NCBI GenBank assembly: GCA_035652235.1
Contig: DASREE010000023.1
Coordinates: 7,368 to 71,367 of the forward strand
Length of the DNA stretch: 64,000 nucleotides
Direction: 5' to 3'
Origin: PALSA-612 sp035652235
GTDB lineage: Bacteria > Actinomycetota > Thermoleophilia > Gaiellales > Gaiellaceae
The notes under the pieces were generated by a model. That model saw nothing but the letters and a program-made list of their open reading frames with translations, had not been told where the DNA came from and did not search any database. Positions within the stretch are counted from its first letter, which is position 1; every line of letters starts with the position of its first letter. Shown here piece after piece: positions 47,877 to 55,587 of this stretch. A program made the position numbers and the translations under genes.

Positions 47877-48745
47877 GTCGCCTTCCGGTCGTTCCGCTGA
47901 CTGTGGTCGCTCCGGTCGTTGCGGCGGTGCTCGACCTGGCGGATGATGCGCACGGCCGTCTCCTCGACCGACAGCTCGGTTATGTCGATCACGGGGCAGC
48001 CGAGGCGCCGGTGGACGTCGGCTGCGACGTCGAGCTCCTCGTAGATCTCGACGATGGCCGCGTACGACTGGCGTCCGCTCCGCATCAGGCGCGCCCGCTC
48101 GCGCCGGATCTCCGCCAGGCGGCCCGCGTCGATGGTCAGGCCGACGATCTTGCCCGGGTCGACGCGGAAGAGCTCCGCCGGCGGCTCGATGCCCTTCACG
48201 ATCGGCACGTTCGCCGTCTTGTAGCCGAGATAGCCGAGGTACATGGAGAGAGGTGTCTTCGACGTGCGCGACACGCCGACGAGGACGATGTCGGCATCGC
48301 GCAGACCGTCGCCGACCCCGTCGTCGTACTTGACCGCGAACTCGATCGCGGCCATGCGCTTGAAGTAGGCCGAGTCGAGCGGCGGCCTCGCCCCGGGCTT
48401 CATCTGCGCGGCCCTGCCGGACACCTCCGCGATCGTCGTCAGCGGCGGGCCGAGGATGTCGCAGGCGTGCACGCCGGCGTCCCGGCAGAGGACGCGCATG
48501 GCCTCGCGCAGCTCGGGCTGCACGATCGTGTACACGACCACCGCCGGCCGCCCGGCCGCCCGGCTCACGGCCAGCTGCAGGTCGTCGACCGTCTCGACCC
48601 GGGGATGGCGCACCTCCTCGAACGGCTGGTCGGGGAACTGTGCCTCGAGCGCGGCCACGAGCCGCGTCGCGGTCTCTCCCGTCGCGTCGGAGATGATGTG
48701 CAGCTCGACGGGCGACTTCGGCCCTGCCTGCGCAGCGCTCGCCAC
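47873..48745 (-). CDS. Pyruvate, phosphate dikinase regulatory protein (PPSR/DUF299)
   Basis: 290 aa, GTG start. The bifunctional kinase/phosphorylase signatures are present: ELHIISDATGETATRLVAAL at the N-terminus, RPPLDSAYFKRMAAIEFAVKYDDG, and DIVLVGVSRTSKTPLSMYLGYLG with the P-loop-like SRTSKT. The family phosphorylates PPDK (or PEP synthase) on a Thr next to the catalytic His using ADP and reverses it with phosphate. ppdK lies on the same strand just downstream, fitting a dedicated pair. The upstream gap holds intergenic element B. Confidence 0.95.
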   Translation of the reverse strand: MASAAQAGPKSPVELHIISDATGETATRLVAALEAQFPDQPFEEVRHPRVETVDDLQLAVSRAAGRPAVVVYTIVQPELREAMRVLCRDAGVHACDILGPPLTTIAEVSGRAAQMKPGARPPLDSAYFKRMAAIEFAVKYDDGVGDGLRDADIVLVGVSRTSKTPLSMYLGYLGYKTANVPIVKGIEPPAELFRVDPGKIVGLTIDAGRLAEIRRERARLMRSGRQSYAAIVEIYEELDVAADVHRRLGCPVIDITELSVEETAVRIIRQVEHRRNDRSDHSQRNDRKAT

Positions 48746-48822
48746 GCCGCCATTCTGACGCGCAGGGCAGGAGCGGGGCGAGCGTGCGCTCAGGGGCGAG
48801 CGTGCCCTCGGCGGCGGCCGCC

Positions 48823-48934
48823 GGCACACCTTCGCCACCGCCCTCCTCCGGCACACCTTCGCCACCGTCCCGTCACACACGGGCGCGAAGCTCGCCGCTA
48901 TGCTCGCAGCGGGTGGTGGGCTGGGGTGCCCCGA
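48823..48934 (+). promoter_or_regulatory. Intergenic element B: G(G/C/T)CAC direct repeats, TATGCT box and conserved G-rich stretch
   Basis: G(G/C/T)CAC units start at 48823, 48834, 48850, 48861 and 48872; spacing is 11, 16, 11 and 11 bases. The first two units belong to a 20-base tandem duplication (48821-48840 and 48848-48867 are identical). TATGCT on the plus strand is at 48899-48904, 27 bases after the start of the last repeat, exactly as in element A. Bases 48908-48934 are identical to 60836-60862 in element C and include GGGGTGCCCC, a small palindrome. No plus-strand gene follows: glyS ends on the other strand at 48957. On the minus strand the region is upstream of the PPSR gene. Confidence 0.6.
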
Positions 48935-48956
48935 CGGGAGCGGCGTCGCCCCGGGA

Positions 48957-50798
48957 TCAGAGCGGGATCTGCGAGAGGTCGCCGAGGCGCCCGACCGCGT
49001 CGCGGAGGTCGCGCAGCAGGCGGAGCCGGTTTGCCCGCACGCGCTCGTCGGGGTCCATGACGAGGACGTCGACGAAGAAGCGTTCGACGAGCGGGGCAAG
49101 CGACGCGGCCCAGGCGAACACCTCCGTGAAGGGCGCCTCCGGCGGGGGTTGCGTCCTGATCGCCGCCGCCAGGTCACGCTCTGCCTGCTCGGAGAAGATC
49201 GTCTCGTCGACAGGGGCCTCGTCGGCGGCGTCGCCGACGATCCGTCGCGCGCGCGTGTACACCTCGTGCACCGCAGGCAGCGCCTCCTGCCCGGCCAGGT
49301 GGTGCGCCAGACGAGCGACGCCGCCCACCTCCCGCACCCGGGATGCCCGCGCCGCGCGCACGAACTCGACCGGGACGTCGAGGTAGCCCTCGAGGCGCTC
49401 CTCGACGAACTCGCGGACGTCGTCGGGCATGAGCTCCCGCCTCACCTCCACCTCGCCCTCGACGGCGAGACGGCAGAGGCCGATCGCGGCGCGCCGCAGC
49501 CCGAACGGGTCGCGCGAGCCGGACGGCCGGTGGCCGAGCGAGAAGGAGACGGTGAGCGTGTCCAGCTTGTCCGCCGCCGCCAGCACGCGGCCGGCTGGCG
49601 TGGAGGGGAGCGGCGCGTCGGCGCCGTCCGGCAGGTACTGCTCGGCGATGGCGAGGCAGACCGGCTCCGGCCGGCCCGACAGGCGTGCGTACTCGGCGCC
49701 GATCGCGCCCTCGAGATCGGGGAACTCGCGCACGAGCTCCGCCGCCTGGTCGGCCTTGGCGAGCGATGCCGCCTCCCGAGCCGTCTCGTCGCCGCCGAGC
49801 GCGGCGACGAGCTCGACCAGGCGCTCGGTCTTGTCCGCGTACGTCCCCGCGCCGGCGAAGAAGGTGATCGAGCCGAGCCGCGCTGCCAGCCCATCGATGC
49901 CGACCGCTACGTCGCGCTCGAAGGTGAAGCGCGCGTCGTCCAGCCGGTTCGAGAGCACGCTCTCGTGTCCCATCCGCACGGTCTCCGGCTCTCCGCCGCC
50001 GGCGACGACCGCGAACCTCGTGCCGCCGAGGGGGAAGTAGCGCTGGTGCGACTGCATCGCCGTCACGATCACCCGCTCGGGAAGCGTGAGGAAGCGCTCG
50101 TCGAAGCTTGCCCCGAGCACGACCGGGCTCTCGACCAGATGCACGACCTCGTCGAGCTTGCCGAGCGGGTCTGCCCAGCTTCCGAGCGCGTCGAGCCCGT
50201 CGACGATCAGCCGCCGCCGCTCGGCCTGGTCGGGCTCGACGCCGGCGCTTCGCAGCAGCCCGAGGTAGGCGCCGGCATCCGGGATCTCGAGCTCGTGCGA
50301 GCTGAATCGGTGCCCGAACGAGCTCGAGCCCGAAGGGACGCCGTCGATCGCGAGCTCGAGCGTCTCGCTCCCGTGCTTCGCGAGCAGCCAGCGCACCGGG
50401 CGGGGGAAGCGAAGCCCTCCGGCACGCCAGACCATCGTCTTGTGGAAGACGAGCCCGCGCACGATCTCACCCAGTCGCTCGGCGAGCGGGCGCGGCTGCA
50501 CGGGCGCCCACAGGAACCCGTCCTGCTCGACGAGGTCGGCGGCGGCCAGGCCGTGCTTGCGGGCGAACCCCTCGGCAGCGCGCTCGCGCAGCGCGGCCGG
50601 CGGCCCTTTGACGAGCTCGACGCCGCCCCGGCCGGGGAGCTCGTCGACGAGCACGACGAGCCGGCGCGGTCCGACGAGGACGCGCGACGGCGCCTGCCCG
50701 AGGTGCCGCTCGCACAGCCCGGGAAGCTGCGTCTCCGCCTCGGCGCACGCCCAGGCGGGAAGCTCCTCGCAGCCGATCTCGAGCAGGAGCTCAGGCAT
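48957..50798 (-). CDS. glyS: Glycyl-tRNA synthetase beta subunit
   Basis: 613 aa from ATG 50798, eight bases inside the end of glyQ. The N-terminal motif LLLEIGCEELPAWACAEAETQL and later HKTMVWRAGGLRFPRPVRWLLA, TAMQSHQRYFPLGG and DKTERLVELVAALGGDE are the GlyS signature blocks; DKLDTLTVSFSLGHRPSGSRDPFGLRRAA leads into the C-terminal domain that binds the anticodon. With GlyQ it forms the alpha2-beta2 GlyRS. It is somewhat shorter than the E. coli subunit. Its 3' end lies only 23 bases from element B. Confidence 0.96.
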   Translation of the reverse strand: MPELLLEIGCEELPAWACAEAETQLPGLCERHLGQAPSRVLVGPRRLVVLVDELPGRGGVELVKGPPAALRERAAEGFARKHGLAAADLVEQDGFLWAPVQPRPLAERLGEIVRGLVFHKTMVWRAGGLRFPRPVRWLLAKHGSETLELAIDGVPSGSSSFGHRFSSHELEIPDAGAYLGLLRSAGVEPDQAERRRLIVDGLDALGSWADPLGKLDEVVHLVESPVVLGASFDERFLTLPERVIVTAMQSHQRYFPLGGTRFAVVAGGGEPETVRMGHESVLSNRLDDARFTFERDVAVGIDGLAARLGSITFFAGAGTYADKTERLVELVAALGGDETAREAASLAKADQAAELVREFPDLEGAIGAEYARLSGRPEPVCLAIAEQYLPDGADAPLPSTPAGRVLAAADKLDTLTVSFSLGHRPSGSRDPFGLRRAAIGLCRLAVEGEVEVRRELMPDDVREFVEERLEGYLDVPVEFVRAARASRVREVGGVARLAHHLAGQEALPAVHEVYTRARRIVGDAADEAPVDETIFSEQAERDLAAAIRTQPPPEAPFTEVFAWAASLAPLVERFFVDVLVMDPDERVRANRLRLLRDLRDAVGRLGDLSQIPL

Positions 50799-51648
50799 CG
50801 GCCACCCGCTCGAGGTACAGCTTCGCCACCTCGCGCGCGAGCGTGCGCACGCGCCCGATGTAGGCGGCACGCTCGGCGACGGAGACGGCGCCGCGGGCGT
50901 CGAGGAGGTTGAACGTGTGCGAGCACTTGAGCGTCTGGTCGTAGGCGGGGAGCGGCAGGCCCGCCTCCAGCAGCCTGCGGCACTGCGCCTCGCAGTCGTC
51001 GAACCAGCGCACGAGCGACGCCACGTCCGCCTGCTCGAAGTTGTACGCCGACCATTCGCGCTCGCTCTCGCGGTAGATGTCACCCCACGTGAAGCCCGGC
51101 GCCCACTCGAGCTCGAATGCCGTCCGCTTCCCCTGCAGGAACATGGCGAGCCGCTCCAGGCCGTAGGTGATCTCGGCCGGGATCAGGTCGAGCTCCAAGC
51201 CGCCGAGCTGCTGGAAGTACGTGAACTGCGTCACCTCCATGCCGTCGATCCACACCTCCCAGCCGAGGCCCCAGGCGCCGAGGGTCGGCTGCTCCCAGTC
51301 GTCTTCGACGAGCCGCACGTCGTGGCGGACGAGGTCGATGCCGAGGGCGGCGAGCGAGTCGAAGTACTGGTCGAGCACGTCGTCGGGGGTCGGCTTGAGG
51401 ATCACCTGGTACTGGAAGTAGTGCTGGAAGCGGAACGGGTTCTCGCCGTAGCGCCCGTCCGTCGGCCGGATCACCGGCTCGACGTAGGCGGCTCGCCACT
51501 CCTTCGGCCCGAGGCAGCGCAGGAACGTCGCCGGGTTCATCGTCCCGGCCGCGAGCTCGGTGTGGTAGGGCTGCATGACCACGCAGCCGCGGTCGGACCA
51601 GTACGCCTGGAGCCGCGTGATCATCTCCTGGTAGGTCGGCGCCGCCAC
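50791..51648 (-). CDS. glyQ: Glycyl-tRNA synthetase alpha subunit
   Basis: 285 aa, GTG start. Class II alpha-subunit motifs: RLQAYWSDRGCVVMQPYHTELAAGTMNPATFLRCLGP, RPTDGRYGENPFRFQHYFQYQVILKP and WGLGWEVWIDGMEVTQFTYFQQLGG. The catalytic residues are intact. A TAGCAT -10 ends six bases before the GTG, so the message is leaderless. Actinobacteria vary between this two-subunit GlyRS and the single-chain type; this lineage has the two-subunit one. Confidence 0.97.
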   Translation of the reverse strand: MAAPTYQEMITRLQAYWSDRGCVVMQPYHTELAAGTMNPATFLRCLGPKEWRAAYVEPVIRPTDGRYGENPFRFQHYFQYQVILKPTPDDVLDQYFDSLAALGIDLVRHDVRLVEDDWEQPTLGAWGLGWEVWIDGMEVTQFTYFQQLGGLELDLIPAEITYGLERLAMFLQGKRTAFELEWAPGFTWGDIYRESEREWSAYNFEQADVASLVRWFDDCEAQCRRLLEAGLPLPAYDQTLKCSHTFNLLDARGAVSVAERAAYIGRVRTLAREVAKLYLERVADA

Positions 51649-51654
51649 GGCGCG

Positions 51655-51660
51655 ATGCTA
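51655..51660 (-). promoter_or_regulatory. -10 box of glyQ-glyS
   Basis: TAGCAT on the minus strand is followed after six bases by the GTG of glyQ, so the message starts at or next to the start codon. The region beyond (to about 51750) is extremely GC-rich and holds no clear -35. Confidence 0.6.
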
Positions 51661-51756
51661 CCCGCCTCCCCGGCGGCGGAGCCGCGCCAGGCGGCGGGCA
51701 CGCGCGCCGGCGCCCGGGGAGCGCGGCGCGCGGCCGGCGGCCGCCAGGAGCGGCCG

Positions 51757-52200
51757 TCAGGTCGCGACCTCGCCGAGGAAGAAGGCGATCGGCCGCGCGA
51801 TCGCCTGGTCGAGCACGAACGCGAGCGCGTCTCCGACGATGCCCCCGGCGACGCTGTGGGCGGCGCGACGCATGCCGCTCCGCAGCGCCCGCTCGATCGT
51901 CGCTCGGTCCCACCTCACCTGCTTTTTGCCCGCGGCGGGGACGAACGAGAGCACCAGCTCCTCCCTGGTCGTGTGCAGCGAGCAGGCGGCGCCGTCGAGG
52001 CCGGCGAGCGCGAAGCGCTGCACGGCGCTGTCGATCGCGCCGCCGATCCCCTGCTCGCTCACCTGCGGCTTCGCCGTGCACGGATCGGCAAGGTGCGCGC
52101 CGCCGAAGCCGAGCGCACCCATGCCGAGCTCGACCGCGAGCAGCGCGACCGCCGCCGCCCCGAGCGCGGCGAGCGCGAGCGCCTGCGGCCGCCCGCTCAG
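51757..52200 (-). CDS. Small membrane-anchored protein of unknown function, probable CTG start
   Basis: 147 aa if started at CTG 52200, in a CTGA overlap with the stop of the MFS gene; the first ATG (52122) would drop 26 residues that form a clean membrane helix (ALALAALGAAAVALLAVELG). After the helix come CTAKPQVSEQGIGGAIDSAV, a Cys pair (CTAK, ACSLHTTREELVLSF), KKQVRWDRATIERALRSGMRRA and a hydrophobic C-terminus (FVLDQAIARPIAFFLGEV). I do not recognise a family. It is likely cotranscribed with the MFS protein, whose function it may support; that is inference from position. Confidence 0.65.
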   Translation of the reverse strand: MSGRPQALALAALGAAAVALLAVELGMGALGFGGAHLADPCTAKPQVSEQGIGGAIDSAVQRFALAGLDGAACSLHTTREELVLSFVPAAGKKQVRWDRATIERALRSGMRRAAHSVAGGIVGDALAFVLDQAIARPIAFFLGEVAT

Positions 52201-53636
52201 GCGCCCTCGCCCCGCCGGAAGGTGGCCGCCGGGAGCACGGTCGCGAGCGCGAACAGCGCCGACAGAGCGAACGACGAGCGGAAGCCGCGCGTGATCGACC
52301 CGCGCAGCGTGCCGAGCAGCCGGTCGCGGAGGGCGCGAAGCCGCGCGTCCGTCCTCGCACCGCGCTCGTCGAACGGCTTTGCCAAGTCGGGCACCTCGCC
52401 CGTCGGCGTGTCCAGGAACTCGTCGCGCAGCTGGAGCGCAATCGGCACCTTGTTCACGAGGTCGACGTTCCCGTCCATGATCACCCGCGTGCCGGCGAGG
52501 AGCGCCCGCTCGCCCGCGCGGTCGAGGGCGGCGCTGAGGAGCGGCGCGATCAGAGCCAGGCTGACGACGAGCCCGAGATGGCGCGCCCCCACGCTGACCG
52601 CTCCGCTGCGGAGCGGGGCGGCGGCCGCGCCCATCGCCGCCCGTGTCAGGGGCGGCACGGACAGACCGAGACCGAGGCCGCAGAGGGCGAGCGAGACGAC
52701 GACGAGGGCGTCGCTCACCGCCGGAAGCAGCGCGAGCGAGGCGAGCCCGGCAGCGAGGAGGAGCGCCCCGCCGGCGACCTCGGCCCGGCCGTCGAGCCCC
52801 GCGGCGAGCCGCCGGGCGCAGACGGCGGCGAGCGGCAGGACGCTCACGATCAGCGCGCCCGTGGCCGGCTGCCGCTGCCAGACGGTGATGACGAGCAGGA
52901 CGGCGAGGAAGAGCGCTCCGACGAGCGCGGCGAAGATGAGAGCGAGGGCGATGCCTGCGGCGGCGCTGCCCCGCGCCGCCCCGCTCCCCGGCGTGCCGCC
53001 GCGCTGGAGCGCGCGCACCCGGTGGTCGAAGGTGGCGACGAGGGCGGAAGCCGCGACGGGCGCCTGGAAGGCGAAGATGGCGCGCCAGTCGGCGAGCTGG
53101 GTGAGAACCCCGCCGAGCGCCGGGCCGACCGCGGCGCCGAGCGTCCCGGCGAGGATCCAGGCGCGTGTGCCGCGGGCGGCGTCGCCGGCGAGGCCGGCGA
53201 GGATGGGCAGCGCGGCCGCGAGCAGGAGCGCGCCGCCCAGCCCCTGCAGACAGCGGAACGCGACGAGCGCGACCAGCGACCAGCTGGACGCGCAGCCGAC
53301 GGAGCCGGCGACGAAGAGGACGAGACCGGCGCCGACCAGCGGGCGCGCGTGCAGCTTGCGGGCGAGCGGCGCCAGCGAGAAGGCGACCGCGCAGACGACG
53401 AGGTTGTACGCGGTGATCACCCAGGAGACGCCGACGATCGACGTCCGAAAGGCCGAGTAGAGGTCGGGGAGCGCGAGCACGACGACCGACGAGTCGGCGA
53501 AGGCGACCGCCACGGACGCCGCCACGGCCAGCGTCAGCAGCCGCGTACGGCGGTCAGGAGCCGGGCCGCCGCTCAGGTCGCCGCTCCGTCGGCCGCCCGT
53601 CCGGCGCCCCGAGGCCGGGCCGCTGGTCGAGGCCAT
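52197..53636 (-). CDS. Major facilitator superfamily transporter (drug/H+ antiporter-like)
   Basis: 479 aa from ATG 53636, with 12-14 hydrophobic helices. MFS landmarks: AFADSSVVVLALPDLYSAF at helix 1, SWVITAYNLVVCAVAFSLAPLARKLHARPLVGAGLVLF (motif A-like turn), FRCLQGLGGALLLAAALPIL (motif B/C region), and GAAVGPALGGVLTQLADWRAIFAF. This resembles the EmrB/QacA family. A periplasmic-type loop of about 100 residues near the C-terminus (PIALQLRDEFLDTPTGEVPD and following) precedes a last membrane helix. Substrate unknown. Its N-terminal 30 residues are low-complexity and overlap another possible small frame. Confidence 0.9.
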   Translation of the reverse strand: MASTSGPASGRRTGGRRSGDLSGGPAPDRRTRLLTLAVAASVAVAFADSSVVVLALPDLYSAFRTSIVGVSWVITAYNLVVCAVAFSLAPLARKLHARPLVGAGLVLFVAGSVGCASSWSLVALVAFRCLQGLGGALLLAAALPILAGLAGDAARGTRAWILAGTLGAAVGPALGGVLTQLADWRAIFAFQAPVAASALVATFDHRVRALQRGGTPGSGAARGSAAAGIALALIFAALVGALFLAVLLVITVWQRQPATGALIVSVLPLAAVCARRLAAGLDGRAEVAGGALLLAAGLASLALLPAVSDALVVVSLALCGLGLGLSVPPLTRAAMGAAAAPLRSGAVSVGARHLGLVVSLALIAPLLSAALDRAGERALLAGTRVIMDGNVDLVNKVPIALQLRDEFLDTPTGEVPDLAKPFDERGARTDARLRALRDRLLGTLRGSITRGFRSSFALSALFALATVLPAATFRRGEGA

Positions 53637-53815
53637 GCGCGTCGAGCATGCCTGGCGGCCAGCCGACGGTGCGCGTGCGGCCCGCGCTCGACGGTCGTGG
53701 GCGGGCTCCAGCCCCAGCCCGCGGGCCACGGCGCTCGGGCGCGGACGTCGACGTCCGCCAGCCGGGCGACCGGCTCGTCGTCGAGCCCGAAGCCGTCTGA
53801 CAGCGCTCGCCGCAC
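53573..53815 (-). CDS. Possible small protein upstream of the MFS gene
   Basis: 80 aa from GTG 53815: residues 1-40 (RRALSDGFGLDDEPVARLAD, then DVRARAPWPAGWGWSPPTTV) look protein-like, while the last 40 are Arg/Ala-rich and overlap the MFS 5' end. I do not recognise it. It could be a real small gene, or only a frame open by chance in GC-rich DNA. Confidence 0.3.
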   Translation of the reverse strand: MRRALSDGFGLDDEPVARLADVDVRARAPWPAGWGWSPPTTVERGPHAHRRLAARHARRAWPRPAARPRGAGRAADGAAT

Positions 53816-53854
53816 CGTCTCAGTCTCGCACCTGGACGGGCGATACTGGCGCCT

Positions 53855-54688
53855 GTGCCGGGCATCGTCGTCGCCGCCGTCGCCCCGCACGGGGGAATCG
53901 CCGTCGCCGAGCTGTGCGCGCCCGAGGAGCTGGGCGTGGCGGCGGTGACGCGCGCCGGGCTGGAGGAGCTCGGGCGCCGCTTCGAGGCTGCCCGGCCGCA
54001 GGCGGCGATCGTGCTCACGCCGCACAACGTGCACGTTCCCGGGTCGCTCGGCATCGTCGTCGCGAGCCGGCTCGAGGGGCGGTTGGAGGAGGACGGCCGC
54101 GCCGTCGAGCTGTGCTGCCCGGTGGACGTCGACCTCGCCGTCGAGCTGGTCGACGGGCTCGGCCGCGGCGGGGTGCCGGCGACCGGCGTCAGCTACGGGA
54201 GCAACCGCCTGCGCGAGGCGGCCATGCCGCTCGACTGGGGTGCGCTCGTGCCGCTCTGGTTCCTCGGCGGCCGTTGGGAGGCACCCGTCCCCGTCGTGCT
54301 CGTCTCGCCGGCACGCGACCTGCCCGCCGCGGTGCACGTGCAGGCGGGCCGGATGCTGGCGGCGGTGGCCGAGCGCTCCGGGAAGCGGGTCGCGCTCGTC
54401 GCGAGCGCCGACCACGGCCACGCGCACGACCCGGCCGGCCCGTACGGCTTCGACCCCGCCTCGGCGGCGTACGACGAGCGCATCGTCTCGCTCGTCCGCG
54501 AGAACCGCCTGGAGGAGCTCGTCGAGCTCGAGCCGGCCTTCGTGGAGGCGGCGCAGGCGGACAGCTGGTGGCAGCTGCTCGTCCTGCACGGCGCCACCGA
54601 AGGCCGCTTCGACGCCGAGCTCCTCTCCTACGAGGCGCCGACGTACTTCGGCATGCTCTGCGCCTGCTTCACGCCACGGGCGGCGTAG
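53855..54688 (+). CDS. LigB-type extradiol dioxygenase-like protein
   Basis: 277 aa, GTG start. The fold of class III ring-cleavage dioxygenases is suggested by VAAVAPHGGIAVAELC (iron-ligand His), AAIVLTPHNVHVPG (second His), and VALVASADHGHAHDPAGPYGFDPASAAYDERI with further His residues. The AmmeMemoRadiSam/MEMO proteins share this fold but not the reaction. The substrate is unknown. It stands alone on the plus strand between the MFS and recO genes. Its TAG stop touches the recO stop (TAGCTA). Confidence 0.88.
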   Translation: MPGIVVAAVAPHGGIAVAELCAPEELGVAAVTRAGLEELGRRFEAARPQAAIVLTPHNVHVPGSLGIVVASRLEGRLEEDGRAVELCCPVDVDLAVELVDGLGRGGVPATGVSYGSNRLREAAMPLDWGALVPLWFLGGRWEAPVPVVLVSPARDLPAAVHVQAGRMLAAVAERSGKRVALVASADHGHAHDPAGPYGFDPASAAYDERIVSLVRENRLEELVELEPAFVEAAQADSWWQLLVLHGATEGRFDAELLSYEAPTYFGMLCACFTPRAA

Positions 54689-55438
54689 CTACGAGGCGGA
54701 GACGGTTCGCAGGCGGAAGCCACCGTGGTGCGCGTACGAGGCGGTCACGGCCGCGAGCGCCTCGCGCGCGGCGCGCCCGCCGACACCGGCGTCGACGATG
54801 TCGGCGAGCGGCCGGCGCAGCAGCGTGTCGATGGCGGCGGCGCCGCTCGGCGAGAGGGCGAGCGCCCCGGTCGTCGCCGCGCAGGCGGCGCAGACGACGC
54901 CGCCGGCACGCGCGGAGAAGCCGGCGATCGGGCCGCCCGCGCCACACTCGGCGCAGCTTCCGAGATGCGGCAGGTAGCCCGCGACCCAGAGCAGCTTGAG
55001 CTGGAAAGCGAGGCCGAGCGGGTCGAGCTCGGGCCGTGCCGGAGCGCGGTCCGGCAGCTCGTCGAGCAGGTCGAGGAAGCGGGTGAGCGCCACGAAGGCA
55101 CGCTCGCAGCGCTCCTGCTCGGGAAAGAGCCGCAGCGTCGCCTCCGCCCCGATCAGCCCCACGGCGAGGCGGTAGGGGTTGTCGCGGGCGGCCGCGTGCG
55201 AGCGGATCAGGTCGGCTCCGGTGACGGTGGCGAGCTCGCCGCGTCCGACGTGCAGCACGAGCTCGACGTGGCCGAGCGGCTCGAGCCGGCCGCCGAGACG
55301 GGAGCGCGTCCTGCGTGCCCCCTTGGCGATCGCACCCACCCGGCCGCGCTCGAGCGTGTACAGATGCAGGATACGGTCGGCCTCGCCGAAGCGGAGCGAG
55401 CGGAGGACGACCGCCTCGGTCTCGAGCGTGCGGCCCAC
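54689..55438 (-). CDS. recO: DNA repair protein RecO
   Basis: 249 aa. The OB-fold N-terminus has TEAVVLRSLRFGEADRILHLYTLERGRVGAIAKGARR, the classic RecO block. A zinc site of four Cys is present near residues 165-195 (CAECGAGG ... VVCAACAA). RecO with RecR loads RecA onto SSB-covered single strands. The 149-base gap upstream to mutM shows nothing else. Both neighbours have repair roles (mutM and, at 31.9-37.4 kb, the ImuB/DnaE2 set). Confidence 0.95.
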   Translation of the reverse strand: MGRTLETEAVVLRSLRFGEADRILHLYTLERGRVGAIAKGARRTRSRLGGRLEPLGHVELVLHVGRGELATVTGADLIRSHAAARDNPYRLAVGLIGAEATLRLFPEQERCERAFVALTRFLDLLDELPDRAPARPELDPLGLAFQLKLLWVAGYLPHLGSCAECGAGGPIAGFSARAGGVVCAACAATTGALALSPSGAAAIDTLLRRPLADIVDAGVGGRAAREALAAVTASYAHHGGFRLRTVSAS

Positions 55439-55587
55439 AGGACGAGTCTAGTCCCGGCCCAGGCCGGGGAGGACGTGCCGGAGCGGCGACCGCGTCCGTC
55501 CCCGGCGCCGGCTCGCTCCGTCTCGCCGTCGACACGATCGCCGCGCGCCCTTCCCTCCCGGGCGCCGACCGAACCGTGCCGCCGCGT

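Noticed and set aside
48908..48934. T-box or known riboswitch in the shared 27-base stretch
   Set aside because: It has neither the T-box antiterminator core nor any riboswitch core I can recognise, and orientation relative to the neighbouring genes is not that of a leader on the plus strand.
48957..51083. Extended N-terminus for glyS
   Set aside because: The frame continues into glyQ, but the family N-terminus (PELLLEIGCEELP) begins at ATG 50798.
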